Of a DNA stretch of 64,000 bases, positions 18,518-27,700 are shown piece by piece. Position 1 is the first letter of the stretch. The number at the start of each line of letters is the position of its first letter. The stretch spans positions 124,001 through 188,000 of the forward strand of contig JANSWZ010000008.1 of NCBI GenBank assembly GCA_024743215.1. Reading direction: 5' to 3'. Below the pieces are notes generated by a model. It was not told where the DNA came from, ran no database searches, and saw only the letters and a program-made list of their open reading frames with translations. The translations under genes and the position numbers were made by a program. Origin of the DNA: Alphaproteobacteria bacterium (GTDB lineage: Bacteria; Pseudomonadota; Alphaproteobacteria; Rhizobiales; GCA-2746425).

Positions 18518-19225
18518 GTGAGCACGGCTGCCAGCACAGCTTTTGCTCAGGATATCTCTATCGGCTTTGGTGACAGCACTGGGGTCAGCGAACGCGCGAT
18601 TCAAATCGTTGCGCTTATAACAGTCCTCAGCCTGGCCCCCTCTATCCTTGTCATGGTCACCAGTTTCACCAGGATTGTGGTGGTGCTGTCTCTGTTGCGG
18701 TCTGCCATAGGTCTGCAAACAGCGCCGCCCAATTCAGTGATGATCAGCCTCGCGCTGTTCCTGACCGCCTTCATCATGGCACCGGTCTTTGAGACTGCGT
18801 ATAATGACGGCATCGAACCGCTGGTTCAGGGTGAACTGGAGTTTGCGGAGGCATTTGAAGCAACTTCAGCCCCATTTCGCACCTTCATGCTGTCGCATGT
18901 CCGGGAAAAAGATCTGCAACTATTCGTGGATCTGTCTCGGAGTGAAGAACCGACGTCGCCAGAGGATATAAGTCTGCGTGTTCTGGTGCCTTCTTTCATG
19001 ATAAGCGAGCTCAGGCGAGCTTTTGAAATTGGGTTTTTGATCTATCTGCCATTCATCATCATTGATCTGGTGGTTGCCTCGGTGCTGATGGCCATGGGTA
19101 TGATGATGTTGCCCCCGGTCGTGATCTCGCTGCCTTTCAAACTCATTTTCTTTGTATTGGTAGATGGATGGAGCCTGCTGGCAGGGTCATTGGTGGAAAG
19201 CTTTCAAACACCAATTCCCATATGA
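18518..19225 (+). CDS. fliP: Flagellar export-gate protein FliP (start codon unusual)
   Basis: Inner-membrane protein forming the core of the export gate with FliQ and FliR. From the GTG at 18518 it has 235 residues with the family motifs SFTRIVVVLSLLRSAIG, LALFLTAFIMAPVF and the C-terminal PSFMISELRRAFEIGF. The reading frame remains open back to a stop at 18404, and upstream codons spell a better signal peptide (RAIRAIWPCLLGLIVSTAAS, then TAFAQD). No ATG, GTG or TTG exists in that upstream stretch; only ATA (18452), ATC (18482), ATT (18491) and CTG codons do. The true start is therefore probably non-canonical and upstream of the position given, possibly overlapping the fliO stop. Confidence 0.9.
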   Translation: MSTAASTAFAQDISIGFGDSTGVSERAIQIVALITVLSLAPSILVMVTSFTRIVVVLSLLRSAIGLQTAPPNSVMISLALFLTAFIMAPVFETAYNDGIEPLVQGELEFAEAFEATSAPFRTFMLSHVREKDLQLFVDLSRSEEPTSPEDISLRVLVPSFMISELRRAFEIGFLIYLPFIIIDLVVASVLMAMGMMMLPPVVISLPFKLIFFVLVDGWSLLAGSLVESFQTPIPI

Positions 19226-19249
19226 TTGAGCACCAAACGGTATGCGCTT

Positions 19250-20308
19250 TCACCAGACCTGACCACGGGCAGAAACCCGTTCCTTGCGATCGATCACATC
19301 ACCACGCATAAGCATCACATGATCAAGCATGTTTGATACCACACAGGCATGGTTGGGGATAATTCTCACCTGTTGACCAACTTCAAGATCAATCGGTGCG
19401 GCACTGACAAGGCGGCCATGCTCTTCACTCAACTGGTCGATAACCACATCACCATGACCAACAACATGGCCATACCCTTCAAGCCCCAGCAGATCTGACG
19501 TCAGCACTTTGGAACCGGCATCAATGATTGCCCGGTTCGGGGCCGGGACAGAGACGACCGTCGCAAGAACAGTGAGCGCACAATCGGACATGTCACATGT
19601 CCCGCGTGCAACGAGTGAACGATCATTATAGACATAAGTGCCTATCCGATATTCAGTCGCAACTGGCATTTGATGCGCTTGCCACATGTCGGGTGATCCT
19701 CCTGATGAGACAATTTCGACTTTGAGACCACGGCTCTCAATCAGATCAATAGCTGCAGTGAGCCATTCAGCAACCCTGCCTGCCTGGCCAATAGGCGGAT
19801 ACGTCATGAGACCGGCGAAGCGCAGACCGGGGGACGCCTCAACTTCAGCCGCCAGATCCGCTGCCTGATCCGCGGTGGAGACACCACACCGGTCGGCACC
19901 CGTGTTACACTCAATCAGCACCGGCAAGGGCTGCTGCGCATCAGCAAAGCCCACGCTCAGACCATCAATGACCGGCTGGCTGTCAGCCACAACGGACAAC
20001 GTAAAGCGTTCCGAAAGCGCGCGGAGCCTGGCGACTTTCTCAGCACCCAAAATGTTATAGGTTATGAGGATATCTCCCGCGGCTCCACCCGCCACCATCG
20101 CCTCAGCTTCGCTTACCTTCTGGCAAGTAAAGCCGACAGCTCCCTGAGCCAGTTGATATTGCGCGAGCCCCGGCAGTTTATGGGTCTTGATATGTGGTCG
20201 AAGACGCAGATTGTGCTGGTCGCAGTAGCGCTGAAAATCACGAATGTTTTTCTCGGCGATATTCAGGTCCACGAGAACGGCCGGCGTATCAATTGGGAGC
20301 ACGTTCAT
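19250..20308 (-). CDS. D-serine dehydratase / D-threonine aldolase-like PLP enzyme (fold type III)
   Basis: Pyridoxal-phosphate enzyme of 352 residues in the family of D-threonine aldolases and D-serine dehydratases. The N-terminal alanine-racemase-like barrel carries the PLP lysine in RPHIKTHK (Lys41). The C-terminal domain has the metal-binding pair His320-x-Cys322 (PNHACVV), which in this family binds the divalent cation beside the active site. It acts on a D-amino acid in the cytoplasm; D-Ser, D-Thr and D-3-hydroxyaspartate are candidates. It is divergent from an amino-acid ABC transporter, a RidA protein and an IclR regulator. RidA scavenges reactive enamine/imine products of PLP dehydratases, which favours a dehydratase role, but this is inference. 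Confidence 0.87.
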   Translation of the reverse strand: MNVLPIDTPAVLVDLNIAEKNIRDFQRYCDQHNLRLRPHIKTHKLPGLAQYQLAQGAVGFTCQKVSEAEAMVAGGAAGDILITYNILGAEKVARLRALSERFTLSVVADSQPVIDGLSVGFADAQQPLPVLIECNTGADRCGVSTADQAADLAAEVEASPGLRFAGLMTYPPIGQAGRVAEWLTAAIDLIESRGLKVEIVSSGGSPDMWQAHQMPVATEYRIGTYVYNDRSLVARGTCDMSDCALTVLATVVSVPAPNRAIIDAGSKVLTSDLLGLEGYGHVVGHGDVVIDQLSEEHGRLVSAAPIDLEVGQQVRIIPNHACVVSNMLDHVMLMRGDVIDRKERVSARGQVW

Positions 20309-20429
20309 GTCTGTCTTCCTTCAACTTGTTTCCACGCAGCCAGAGTAGCCTTGTTGAATTACGCATGTCTTTCAGCAGCTTGCCAGTCATTTCCCCAATA
20401 GTGTTGACAAAATCAATTCCCTTCGTCAA

Positions 20430-20475
20430 CGTTATTCCACAATACAGATATTAATTCCAATATAGTGGAATAACG
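20430..20475. promoter_or_regulatory. Probable IclR operator in the divergent promoter of the D-amino-acid island
   Basis: Two perfect 11-bp arms, CGTTATTCCAC (20430-20440) and GTGGAATAACG (20465-20475), flank 24 bp. Inside is a further ATTCCA at 20454-20459, which pairs with TGGAAT at 20466-20471 at 6-bp spacing, giving three related half-sites. The element lies between the divergent dehydratase and transporter genes, and a TTGACA hexamer is at 20404-20409. TGGAA/TTCCA half-sites are common for IclR-family proteins, and an IclR gene ends this cluster. Confidence 0.55.
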
Positions 20476-20493
20476 CCAGCTAGGAGAAAAAAC

Positions 20494-21327
20494 ATGCTGA
20501 GAAGTCTGTCTAAATATGGAATCGCCGCAGCGGTGCTATGCGCATCAGGAAGCATCGCCTTTGCAGATAAATTGCAGGATGTACTTGATCGAGGATATCT
20601 GATCGCCGGATCAGGGAGCACCAACGCACCGTGGCATTTTAAGGACGAGAACAATGATTTGGTTGGTTTTGACATCGACATGTTGCGCCTGATCGCAAAA
20701 GGTCTGTTCGATGACCCAACCAAAGTTGAGTTCGTCAATCAGTCCGGTGATGCTCGCATACCCAATCTGGCAACTGATAAGGTCGACGTTGCCTGTCAGT
20801 TCATGACTGTCACCGCAGGTCGCGCCCAGCAGGTCGAATTCACGATTCCCTATTATCGCGAAGGTGTTGGCCTGATGCTGATGGCCAATGGCGACTATAA
20901 AAGCCATGAGGAACTTTTGGCTGCGGGCGACGATGTGACCGTTTCAGTTCTGCAAAATGTTTATGCAGAAGAAATGGTACATGCAGCCCTGCCAGAGGCA
21001 AATGTTGATCAATATGAAAGTGTTGATCTGATGTATCAGGCGCTGAACTCAGGCCGCTCTGCAGCCGCCGCGACCGACCAGTCTTCGCTGAGCTGGTTCA
21101 TGGCCCAAAACCCGGACCGGTATCTGGATGCCGGCTATGGCTGGAACCCGCAAAGCTACAGCTGTGCAGTGAAGCCGGGTGATCAACGCTGGCTGAACTT
21201 TGTGAACTCTGTACTGCATGAAGCAATGACCGGAGTTGAATTCAACACATATGCAGCATCGTTCAAACAGTGGTTTGGCGCTGAGTTATCTCCGCCGCAG
21301 ATCGGTTTCCCGGTCGAGTTCAAGTAA
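20494..21327 (+). CDS. Polar amino-acid ABC transporter substrate-binding protein (family 3)
   Basis: Periplasmic binding protein of 277 residues with a Sec signal peptide ending SGSIAFA. The mature part opens DKLQDVLDRGYLIAGS and carries the family signature DLVGFDIDMLRLIAKGL. Residues around DVACQFMTVTAGRAQQVEFTIPYYREG match the amino-acid-binding cleft region of the family. It starts after AGGAG at good spacing and leads an operon of two permeases, an ATPase and RidA. The linked PLP enzyme suggests the ligand is a hydroxylated or D-amino acid. Confidence 0.9.
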   Translation: MLRSLSKYGIAAAVLCASGSIAFADKLQDVLDRGYLIAGSGSTNAPWHFKDENNDLVGFDIDMLRLIAKGLFDDPTKVEFVNQSGDARIPNLATDKVDVACQFMTVTAGRAQQVEFTIPYYREGVGLMLMANGDYKSHEELLAAGDDVTVSVLQNVYAEEMVHAALPEANVDQYESVDLMYQALNSGRSAAAATDQSSLSWFMAQNPDRYLDAGYGWNPQSYSCAVKPGDQRWLNFVNSVLHEAMTGVEFNTYAASFKQWFGAELSPPQIGFPVEFK

Positions 21328-21354
21328 CAGAGCAACAAATTTCGAGGGCGTTCA

Positions 21355-22017
21355 GTGGAGTACAATTTCAACTTTGCAGCGGTATGGCGGGACTTTGATC
21401 TGCTGATGGCAGGTCTTGGATTGGGATTGATCCTGGCTGTTGTCTCCATTGCAATCGGTTGTCTGATTGGTTTGCTGGCTGCCTTCGGAATGTTGTCGAG
21501 AAACAGGATCCTGCGGTTCGCCTCCACAGCCTATGTGTCCGCAATTCGGAACACGCCCATTCTGGTGCTGATCCTGTTTACCTTTTTCGCGCTGCCACAG
21601 CTCGGCATCCGCTTTGGCAAGATTGAATCTTTCATTATCACACTCTCTGTCTATTCGGGCGCGTATCTCACAGAGGTTTTCCGGGCTGGTCTCATAGCCC
21701 TGCCCTCTGGAATACGCGAAGCCGGCCTGTCAATCGGGCTGACAGAGTTCCGCACGAAGCTCTATCTCATCGTGCCGGTAATGTTTCGCAATGTCCTGCC
21801 CTCGCTCAGCAACAATTTCATTTCGCTGTTCAAGGACACTTCGCTGGCAGCCGCAATCGCGGTGCCTGAACTGACCTTCTATGCGCGCAAGATCAATGTG
21901 GAAACGTTTCGAGTGATTGAAACCTGGCTGGTGGCAAGCCTTCTATATGTGGTCGCCTGTTACATCATTGCCGCGATCCTGAGACGGGTCGAAACACGAC
22001 TTGCGAATCCAGGATAG
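21355..22017 (+). CDS. Polar amino-acid ABC transporter permease
   Basis: Inner-membrane permease of the HisM/HisQ family, 220 residues with about five hydrophobic helices. The contact loop for the ATPase is visible as REAGLSIGLTEFRTKLYLIVP, and the segment YVSAIRNTPILVLILF is the typical family motif before it. It starts with GTG behind GAGGG, 27 bp after the binding-protein stop. It presumably pairs with the next permease as a heterodimer. Confidence 0.93.
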   Translation: MEYNFNFAAVWRDFDLLMAGLGLGLILAVVSIAIGCLIGLLAAFGMLSRNRILRFASTAYVSAIRNTPILVLILFTFFALPQLGIRFGKIESFIITLSVYSGAYLTEVFRAGLIALPSGIREAGLSIGLTEFRTKLYLIVPVMFRNVLPSLSNNFISLFKDTSLAAAIAVPELTFYARKINVETFRVIETWLVASLLYVVACYIIAAILRRVETRLANPG

Positions 22018-22027
22018 GGTTTGAGCG

Positions 22028-22690
22028 ATGGAACTTCTTCAAGCATCACAAGCCATTTGGGGCGCACGCTGGCCAATCGTGGAAGGCATTGGAAACACAC
22101 TCTTCATTTCGATGATTTCAATTCTGGTCGGCACAATTCTGGGCGTAATGGTGGGGCTGCTGCTGACATATGGCAACAAATTCGTTCGCTTTTTCGTGCG
22201 TGTATACTCTGACTTTCTGCGCGGGACACCCGTCTTCGTGCTGATCCTTGCCTGCTTCTACATTCTGTCTGTCATTGGCATTCAACTGACGGCCATTCAG
22301 GCAGGCATTTTTGCACTGACGCTGTTTTGCAGCTCACATGTTGGAGAGATTGTACGCGGTGCACTGCAGGCTATCCCACGCGGGCAAACAGAAGCCGCCA
22401 AATCTGTTGGGCTGACATTCCGCACAACATTCTTCTCTGTTCTGTTACCGCAGGCCCTGAGACAAATACTGCCTACATGGGTCAACACCGCCACAGAGAT
22501 CGTCAAAGCCTCCACTTTGCTGTCGATCATTGGCGTCGTGGAATTGCTGCTCTCCGTCCAGCAGGTGATTTCCCGAACTTACCTCAGCCTTGAACTCTAT
22601 TTTTTCGCCGGTCTTATGTTCTTCCTGATCAATTTTACGATTGAGAAGATCGGACGATTTGTAGAGCGCAAAGTCGCAATCCCCACATAA
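22028..22690 (+). CDS. Polar amino-acid ABC transporter permease (second subunit)
   Basis: Second HisM/HisQ-type permease of 220 residues. It shows the motifs YSDFLRGTPVFVLILAC and the ATPase-docking loop TEAAKSVGLTFRTTFFSVLLPQALR. It starts 10 bp after the first permease stop. Sequence similarity to the first permease is evident but low, as is usual for such pairs. Confidence 0.93.
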   Translation: MELLQASQAIWGARWPIVEGIGNTLFISMISILVGTILGVMVGLLLTYGNKFVRFFVRVYSDFLRGTPVFVLILACFYILSVIGIQLTAIQAGIFALTLFCSSHVGEIVRGALQAIPRGQTEAAKSVGLTFRTTFFSVLLPQALRQILPTWVNTATEIVKASTLLSIIGVVELLLSVQQVISRTYLSLELYFFAGLMFFLINFTIEKIGRFVERKVAIPT

Positions 22691-22699
22691 GGTACCCCG

Positions 22700-23467
22700 A
22701 TGTCTGCTCCAGTCCTGGAAATAACCAACCTACACAAACGGTTTGGCGACTTGGAAGTGCTGAAAGGCATTGATCTGACGATGCACAAGGGCGATGTGGT
22801 CAGCCTGATCGGCTCCAGCGGATCTGGCAAGACCACACTTCTGCGCTGCGTCAACCTGCTGGAACAGTATGAAGACGGTGTGGTGTCAATTAGCGGAGAG
22901 CAGATTGGCTACACCATAAAAAACGGCAAGCGCATTCTGCTGCCGGAAAAGCAGATCGCGCGTCAAAGGGCCATGACTGGCATGGCGTTCCAGCATTTCA
23001 ATCTGTTTCCTCATATGACCGCCATTCGTAATGTAATGCTGGGCCTCGTCAAAACTCGGGGCATGGACAAGGATCAGGCACATTCCACAGCTGAACAATG
23101 GCTACAGAGAGTTGGCATGCATGAAAGGCGCAACCATTTCCCAGGTCAGCTGTCAGGTGGTCAGCAACAACGGGTGGCCATAGCCCGGGCGATTGCCATG
23201 AATCCGCAACTAATGCTTTTTGATGAAGTCACATCTGCGCTGGACCCAGAATTGGTGAACGAAGTGCTGTCAGTGGTCCGCGACCTGGCAAATGACGGCA
23301 TGACCATGCTGCTTGTGACCCATGAAATGCAGTTTGCTCACGACGTATCAAGCAAAATCATCTTCATGCAGGACGGAACTATCGGTGAAGAAGGCCCGCC
23401 GGAGCAACTCTTCAGACATCCGAAATCGGAACGGCTGGCTGAGTTCCTCAAGAGCTCAAAATTCTAA
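22700..23467 (+). CDS. Polar amino-acid ABC transporter ATP-binding protein
   Basis: Cytoplasmic ATPase of 255 residues that powers the importer. All nucleotide-binding motifs are intact: Walker [10 protein letters not shown], the signature [14 protein letters not shown], Walker [15 protein letters not shown], and the switch His in [10 protein letters not shown]. The length and the GlnQ/HisP-like C-terminus are standard. It begins 9 bp after the second permease. Confidence 0.96.
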   Translation: MSAPVLEITNLHKRFGDLEVLKGIDLTMHKGDVVSLIGSSGSGKTTLLRCVNLLEQYEDGVVSISGEQIGYTIKNGKRILLPEKQIARQRAMTGMAFQHFNLFPHMTAIRNVMLGLVKTRGMDKDQAHSTAEQWLQRVGMHERRNHFPGQLSGGQQQRVAIARAIAMNPQLMLFDEVTSALDPELVNEVLSVVRDLANDGMTMLLVTHEMQFAHDVSSKIIFMQDGTIGEEGPPEQLFRHPKSERLAEFLKSSKF

Positions 23468-23493
23468 CGGGCCTAATTCTAACAGGGAAGACA

Positions 23494-23886
23494 ATGATGA
23501 CAATCAAACGGTACGGAGTTGACGAATCCAAGGGTTCAGGGCAACAGGCTCTGCCATTTGCCAAAGCAACGGAAGCAGACGGCTGGCTGTATGTCTCAGG
23601 GCAAACACCGATGGTGAATGGCGAAGTCGTTGATGGCGGTATTCTCGCGCAGGCAAATCAGGCCATCCGCAACATGATCGAAATTCTTGAAGCTGCCAAT
23701 TATACGACGGCAGATATTGTCCGCATTGGTGTCTGGCTGGATGATTCCAGAGATTTTTGGAGCTTTAACACGGTCTTTGCGCAATATTTTGGGGACCACC
23801 CGCCAGCACGCGCCTGTGTTCAATCGGCAATGGTGGTTGATTGCAAGGTGGAAGTCGATTGCGTTGCTTACCGCAAGACAAGCTGA
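23494..23886 (+). CDS. RidA-family enamine/imine deaminase
   Basis: Small cytoplasmic protein of 130 residues (or 129 from the second Met) of the YjgF/YER057c/UK114 family. The family uses a conserved Arg to hydrolyse reactive 2-aminoacrylate-type intermediates; here it is in the segment PPARACVQSAMVV. Other visible features are LYVSGQTPMVNG and the conserved NMIEILEAANYTTADIVR. It follows the ABC ATPase by 26 bp and probably belongs to the same operon. Its presence supports chemistry that releases enamines from the linked PLP enzyme. Confidence 0.92.
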   Translation: MMTIKRYGVDESKGSGQQALPFAKATEADGWLYVSGQTPMVNGEVVDGGILAQANQAIRNMIEILEAANYTTADIVRIGVWLDDSRDFWSFNTVFAQYFGDHPPARACVQSAMVVDCKVEVDCVAYRKTS

Positions 23887-23903
23887 ATTCTACAATCTAT
23901 AAT
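23875..23903 (+). promoter_or_regulatory. Candidate promoter of the IclR-type gene
   Basis: A perfect TATAAT (23898-23903) lies 17 bp after AAGACA (23875-23880, four of six matches to TTGACA). It overlaps the end of ridA. If used, transcription would start near 23910, which rules out the ATG at 23902 as the regulator start and favours GTG 23932 or TTG 23935 behind AGGGAG. Confidence 0.4.
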
Positions 23904-23931
23904 GTGTGGGGCTGAATTCGATAGGGAGACT

Positions 23932-24738
23932 GTGTTGCCGCAGACACCAGCAACCACAACAAAGAGCCGGGCCAGAGGGCTGGAGCGGGCTTTTGCCATT
24001 ATTCACTATCTGCATCTGGGCAAGGAGCCCAAGCGGCCGATTGAGATTGCAGTTGGCATGGCCGCCCCGAAATCATCTGTCTATGAGTTGGTTGGCATCC
24101 TGACCAGTCTGGGTGTTCTGGAACGCACAGACACCGAAGGCCGCGTATTTCTGGGCCGCAAGCTGCACCATTGGGGATTGAGCTATATAGAGAATTTTGA
24201 TCTCACCCGACTTGCCCAGCCCATGCTTGAATTCATAACTGCAGAGACCAGAGAAACCTCACAATTATGTATGATTGATGGTGACAAATATACGGTTGTC
24301 ATGATGAATGAGGGCAGTCGGCAATTTCGCATCAGTGCTGATGTCGGCCAGCGGACTCCCCTTCCATGGACCGCCTCCAGTCGCTTGCTTCTGACTCATT
24401 TGTCAGATGCAGAAATTCTGGACTTCATTCCTGATGAGGATTTTATTCTCCCGGATGGATCGACTCTGGACACACAGGATTTCATCCGCAGTATCAGAAC
24501 AGCGCAGAGGGATGGTTTCTTCTCATTTGACAGTCTCGCCGACACATACACCCATTGTTTTGCAGCCCCCGTATATGACGGTTCGGGCCAGTGCATGAGC
24601 ACATTATGTCTGATCGCACCAAAGCAAGATGCAACTTCGAATTTTCAGATGTATCGGGATGTGCTCACGCGGGCCGCAAGCGATCTGACAAATGCATTGA
24701 AATCAGGGCCTGAACAGAGCATTCAGGCGGCAGAATAG
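23932..24738 (+). CDS. IclR-family transcriptional regulator
   Basis: Regulator of about 268 residues with an N-terminal winged helix (RGLERAFAIIHYL, then PKSSVYELVGILTSLGVLERTD) and the C-terminal effector-binding domain typical of IclR (RETSQLCMIDGDKYTVVMMNEG, then LPWTASSRLLLTHL). The family usually controls catabolic genes next to it in response to a metabolite. The start is uncertain: an ATG at 23902 overlaps a perfect TATAAT, so GTG 23932 or TTG 23935, both behind AGGGAG, are more likely. It closes the transporter/ridA cluster and probably binds the TTCCA/TGGAA repeats at 20430-20475. Confidence 0.9.
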   Translation: MLPQTPATTTKSRARGLERAFAIIHYLHLGKEPKRPIEIAVGMAAPKSSVYELVGILTSLGVLERTDTEGRVFLGRKLHHWGLSYIENFDLTRLAQPMLEFITAETRETSQLCMIDGDKYTVVMMNEGSRQFRISADVGQRTPLPWTASSRLLLTHLSDAEILDFIPDEDFILPDGSTLDTQDFIRSIRTAQRDGFFSFDSLADTYTHCFAAPVYDGSGQCMSTLCLIAPKQDATSNFQMYRDVLTRAASDLTNALKSGPEQSIQAAE

Positions 24739-24756
24739 ACCGCTGAGCGACATCAG

Positions 24757-27700
24757 CTATACCGAGCCGTCCACGGCAAGACCATCTTCATTTTGCATAG
24801 TGGCGTCCCGCGCCGGACCGTCCGGAGCATCAGGGGCCTGCGCAGTTAATCTACCATCGGGTGGCGCAATATACCGTCTGCGATAGTCGCTCATGAATGA
24901 GCGCATTGCGTCTGATGTGCTAAGCTGTTGCGAAACAGTTCGGAATTCCAATCCCAGATCTTCAAGAGGAGCTGTCACAACATCGAAAGCGGCCGCATCT
25001 TCGCTATCGCCCATTTTCTCGGCAAATTTTCCGCGCAAACGTTGTTGCCCAAGACCATCTCCAGCTAGAGAATAGCCAATTCCCGCTTTCAGGACTGCTT
25101 GCCGCTCGATATCAATTAAGGGTCTGTCATCTGACCAACTATCGGCCGCAACGCGTTCATAGGATTCAGCTGCGGCCTGCCAGTTTTGGGCATCCCATTG
25201 AATATCAGCAATGAGACGCTCCGCGTCATTGCCCTGTAAATTCTTGACCAGCGTCACCGCCAATTCCGATTTCCCGGTGTCAGCAAGAGCTTTTGCCTCA
25301 AGAAGACGCCTTTGACGGTCAAGCAGATTTGGAAGTTGTGCCTGCTGCGTTCTCCGGATCGCCTGAAGTGCACGATGCGGCTCTTTGTTGAGAATATGAA
25401 CAAATGCGAGATCAGCTGCAATCTGCGCGCGTGCAGTGCCGCGCAGCCGGTTATCAACCTGATGAGCAAGCAATTCGGTTGCCTGTGACAGCAGATCAAC
25501 ATCGATCAGGCGTGCAGCCAGCTTGCGCACCATCTCATCGCCTTTGACACCAATGGGCGTCAACTCCCGGAAATCATAGTACAGCGCCAACGCTTCTACA
25601 GGGTCCAGCGCAGAAGCACCGCCGTGAAGAAACAGATCTTCAAACCGACCGTTAATGTCATCCTGCAAAGAGCGCGTTGTCTCCGACTTCCTGTCAACCA
25701 GCACTGCTGATTTCATAGTCTGGAACGATTTACGGTACTGGGCATCATCTGCGTAAAGTCTGGACAGAAGACGGAGGCTTTTCAACTCGATTTCATCCCC
25801 GCGCCAACGCAATGAAAGTCCGGCAAGTTCCCGCAAAATTTCTTCACTTGAGATTTCACCGCTCTCATGAAGATGCTGCAAGGTCAGGAAGTCAATTTCG
25901 GCACTTTGTGGCCGTTGGCCAAGCGCCTTTGCCTGAGTCCAGGACCGCATGGCACCGTCAATATCACCCGCCTGCATGGCAATGCGTCCACGCAACAGAA
26001 AATATCTGGCAAGATGAGCAGATGTCAAAGCGCCCGGATTGATCTCTGTCAGGAGCGCATCAGCAAAAGCGCGGTCATTATACTCCAGGGAAGATTCAGC
26101 TGCGGATAGCAAGAAGTTTTGTTGAACGGCCGGTGGGTAGGCACCCAGAACCGCACGTCCGCGCTTGATGTTTTCATAGCTGACATCCCACTCGCGCATG
26201 TCAGCGGCAGCAATGGTACGCCAGAAGGCTGCATCTGCATTATCTTCGAGCCGTCTATGTGAAAGAATGCGGCCTGCCTCGTCAGAGCGTTGTGCCATTG
26301 CATTCGCCGCAGCATTCAACATCAGATTAGCAGGATCATTCTCAAATGAAGGCTGCTCAGTCATAGCCAATCGGATCATGCCAATGGCTTCATGTGGCAT
26401 GTTGTTTGCCAGATAGAACCTGGCCGCTTCCAGGCGCAATGTTGGACGTTCACTATGTTCAGCCAAGGCCACACGCCGAAAAATGGCATCCGCCGCACGG
26501 CGATACGGTTCACCCGGTTCGGAGCGAGCACTTTGCAGAGTACCGGCAAATGAGATCGTTTCACCGTCAGACGCATTGCCACCCAAACGATCAGGCGTCA
26601 GTTGAAACCCCCGACTCTGGGCTTTCGAAGAGAGTGACAATCCGGTTTTCCGACCAAACAATGCATGATCAGATGCAGCGGTCACTTCAAGATCATCAAT
26701 CCGCGATGTAACAGCAAGCCCGTGAGTGGTGGCAAGAAAGCCCAATTCAGCAAATTGTTGTCCGCGCAACAGGCTTTGGCTTGGTCCAAAACTTGTTACA
26801 ACCGTCAGAACATCACCCACCGCTTCATCATAGACTTCATGAACACCACCAACCGCATTGAGCGGCACCTTGATTTGCGCCAGACCCTCTTTGTCCACAG
26901 TCGGATTTAGCGTCAGTGCAAGACTGGGATCATAAATCCTGTCGCCCAGGGACATGACCCAGTCTGTTCCTTTTTTTGAAAGGTTTACAAACAATGGCCG
27001 TGGCAGATAAAGGCGAAGAAGGGTCATGTCGCCTGAAACGGTTTGCGTCATGTTGGCGTCGATACTGTCTGCAACAGATTTTGCCAGTCCCAGTTCCATA
27101 GGCTCGGCACTGTCAAACACGATCCACAAAATGTTTGCACGTCGGAACATCGCAGCAGCAACATCTTCCCTGTACTGGAATGCAAAGGTCGCCGTGCCTT
27201 CATTCAAACTGGCGTCAACGATCATGACGGATGAATCATCAACATCATTGTCATCCCGAAAGCTGGCTTCCGGCACTGGACGCGGGGGCGCTTGCTGGCG
27301 CTGCTGTGCGCCATCATTAGGATCAAGCATCGCTTCTGAAGGATTGTAGGTGGCTGAATCGATGACAACTTCAGCGAGGCGCGCCTGTCTATTGTTGTCT
27401 CTGCCCATCGACGCTTGGCTTGCCGGGTCGAACTGGGTGGCATTGACATCCATGACGCCCTTGGATTCGGAGACCTGACTGGCTCCATCGGGTGTATCAG
27501 GAACGTCAGAGCTAACATTACCCCCGAGCAAAGCTGTTTGCGGGCGACCAGCATCATCAAGCCCGGTCAGTGCAGAGCCGACTTCCGATCTTGGTATGGT
27601 GACATCCATTACATAGACTTCGCCATCACGAAATGCCCGCACATCTGACGTGTCGTCAACAGTCAGAACAACATTCAGCTTTTCATCCTGTATGAAGCTT

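Noticed and set aside
23902-23904. ATG at 23902 as the start of the IclR gene
   Set aside because: It overlaps a perfect TATAAT and lacks a ribosome-binding site; GTG 23932 and TTG 23935 follow AGGGAG.
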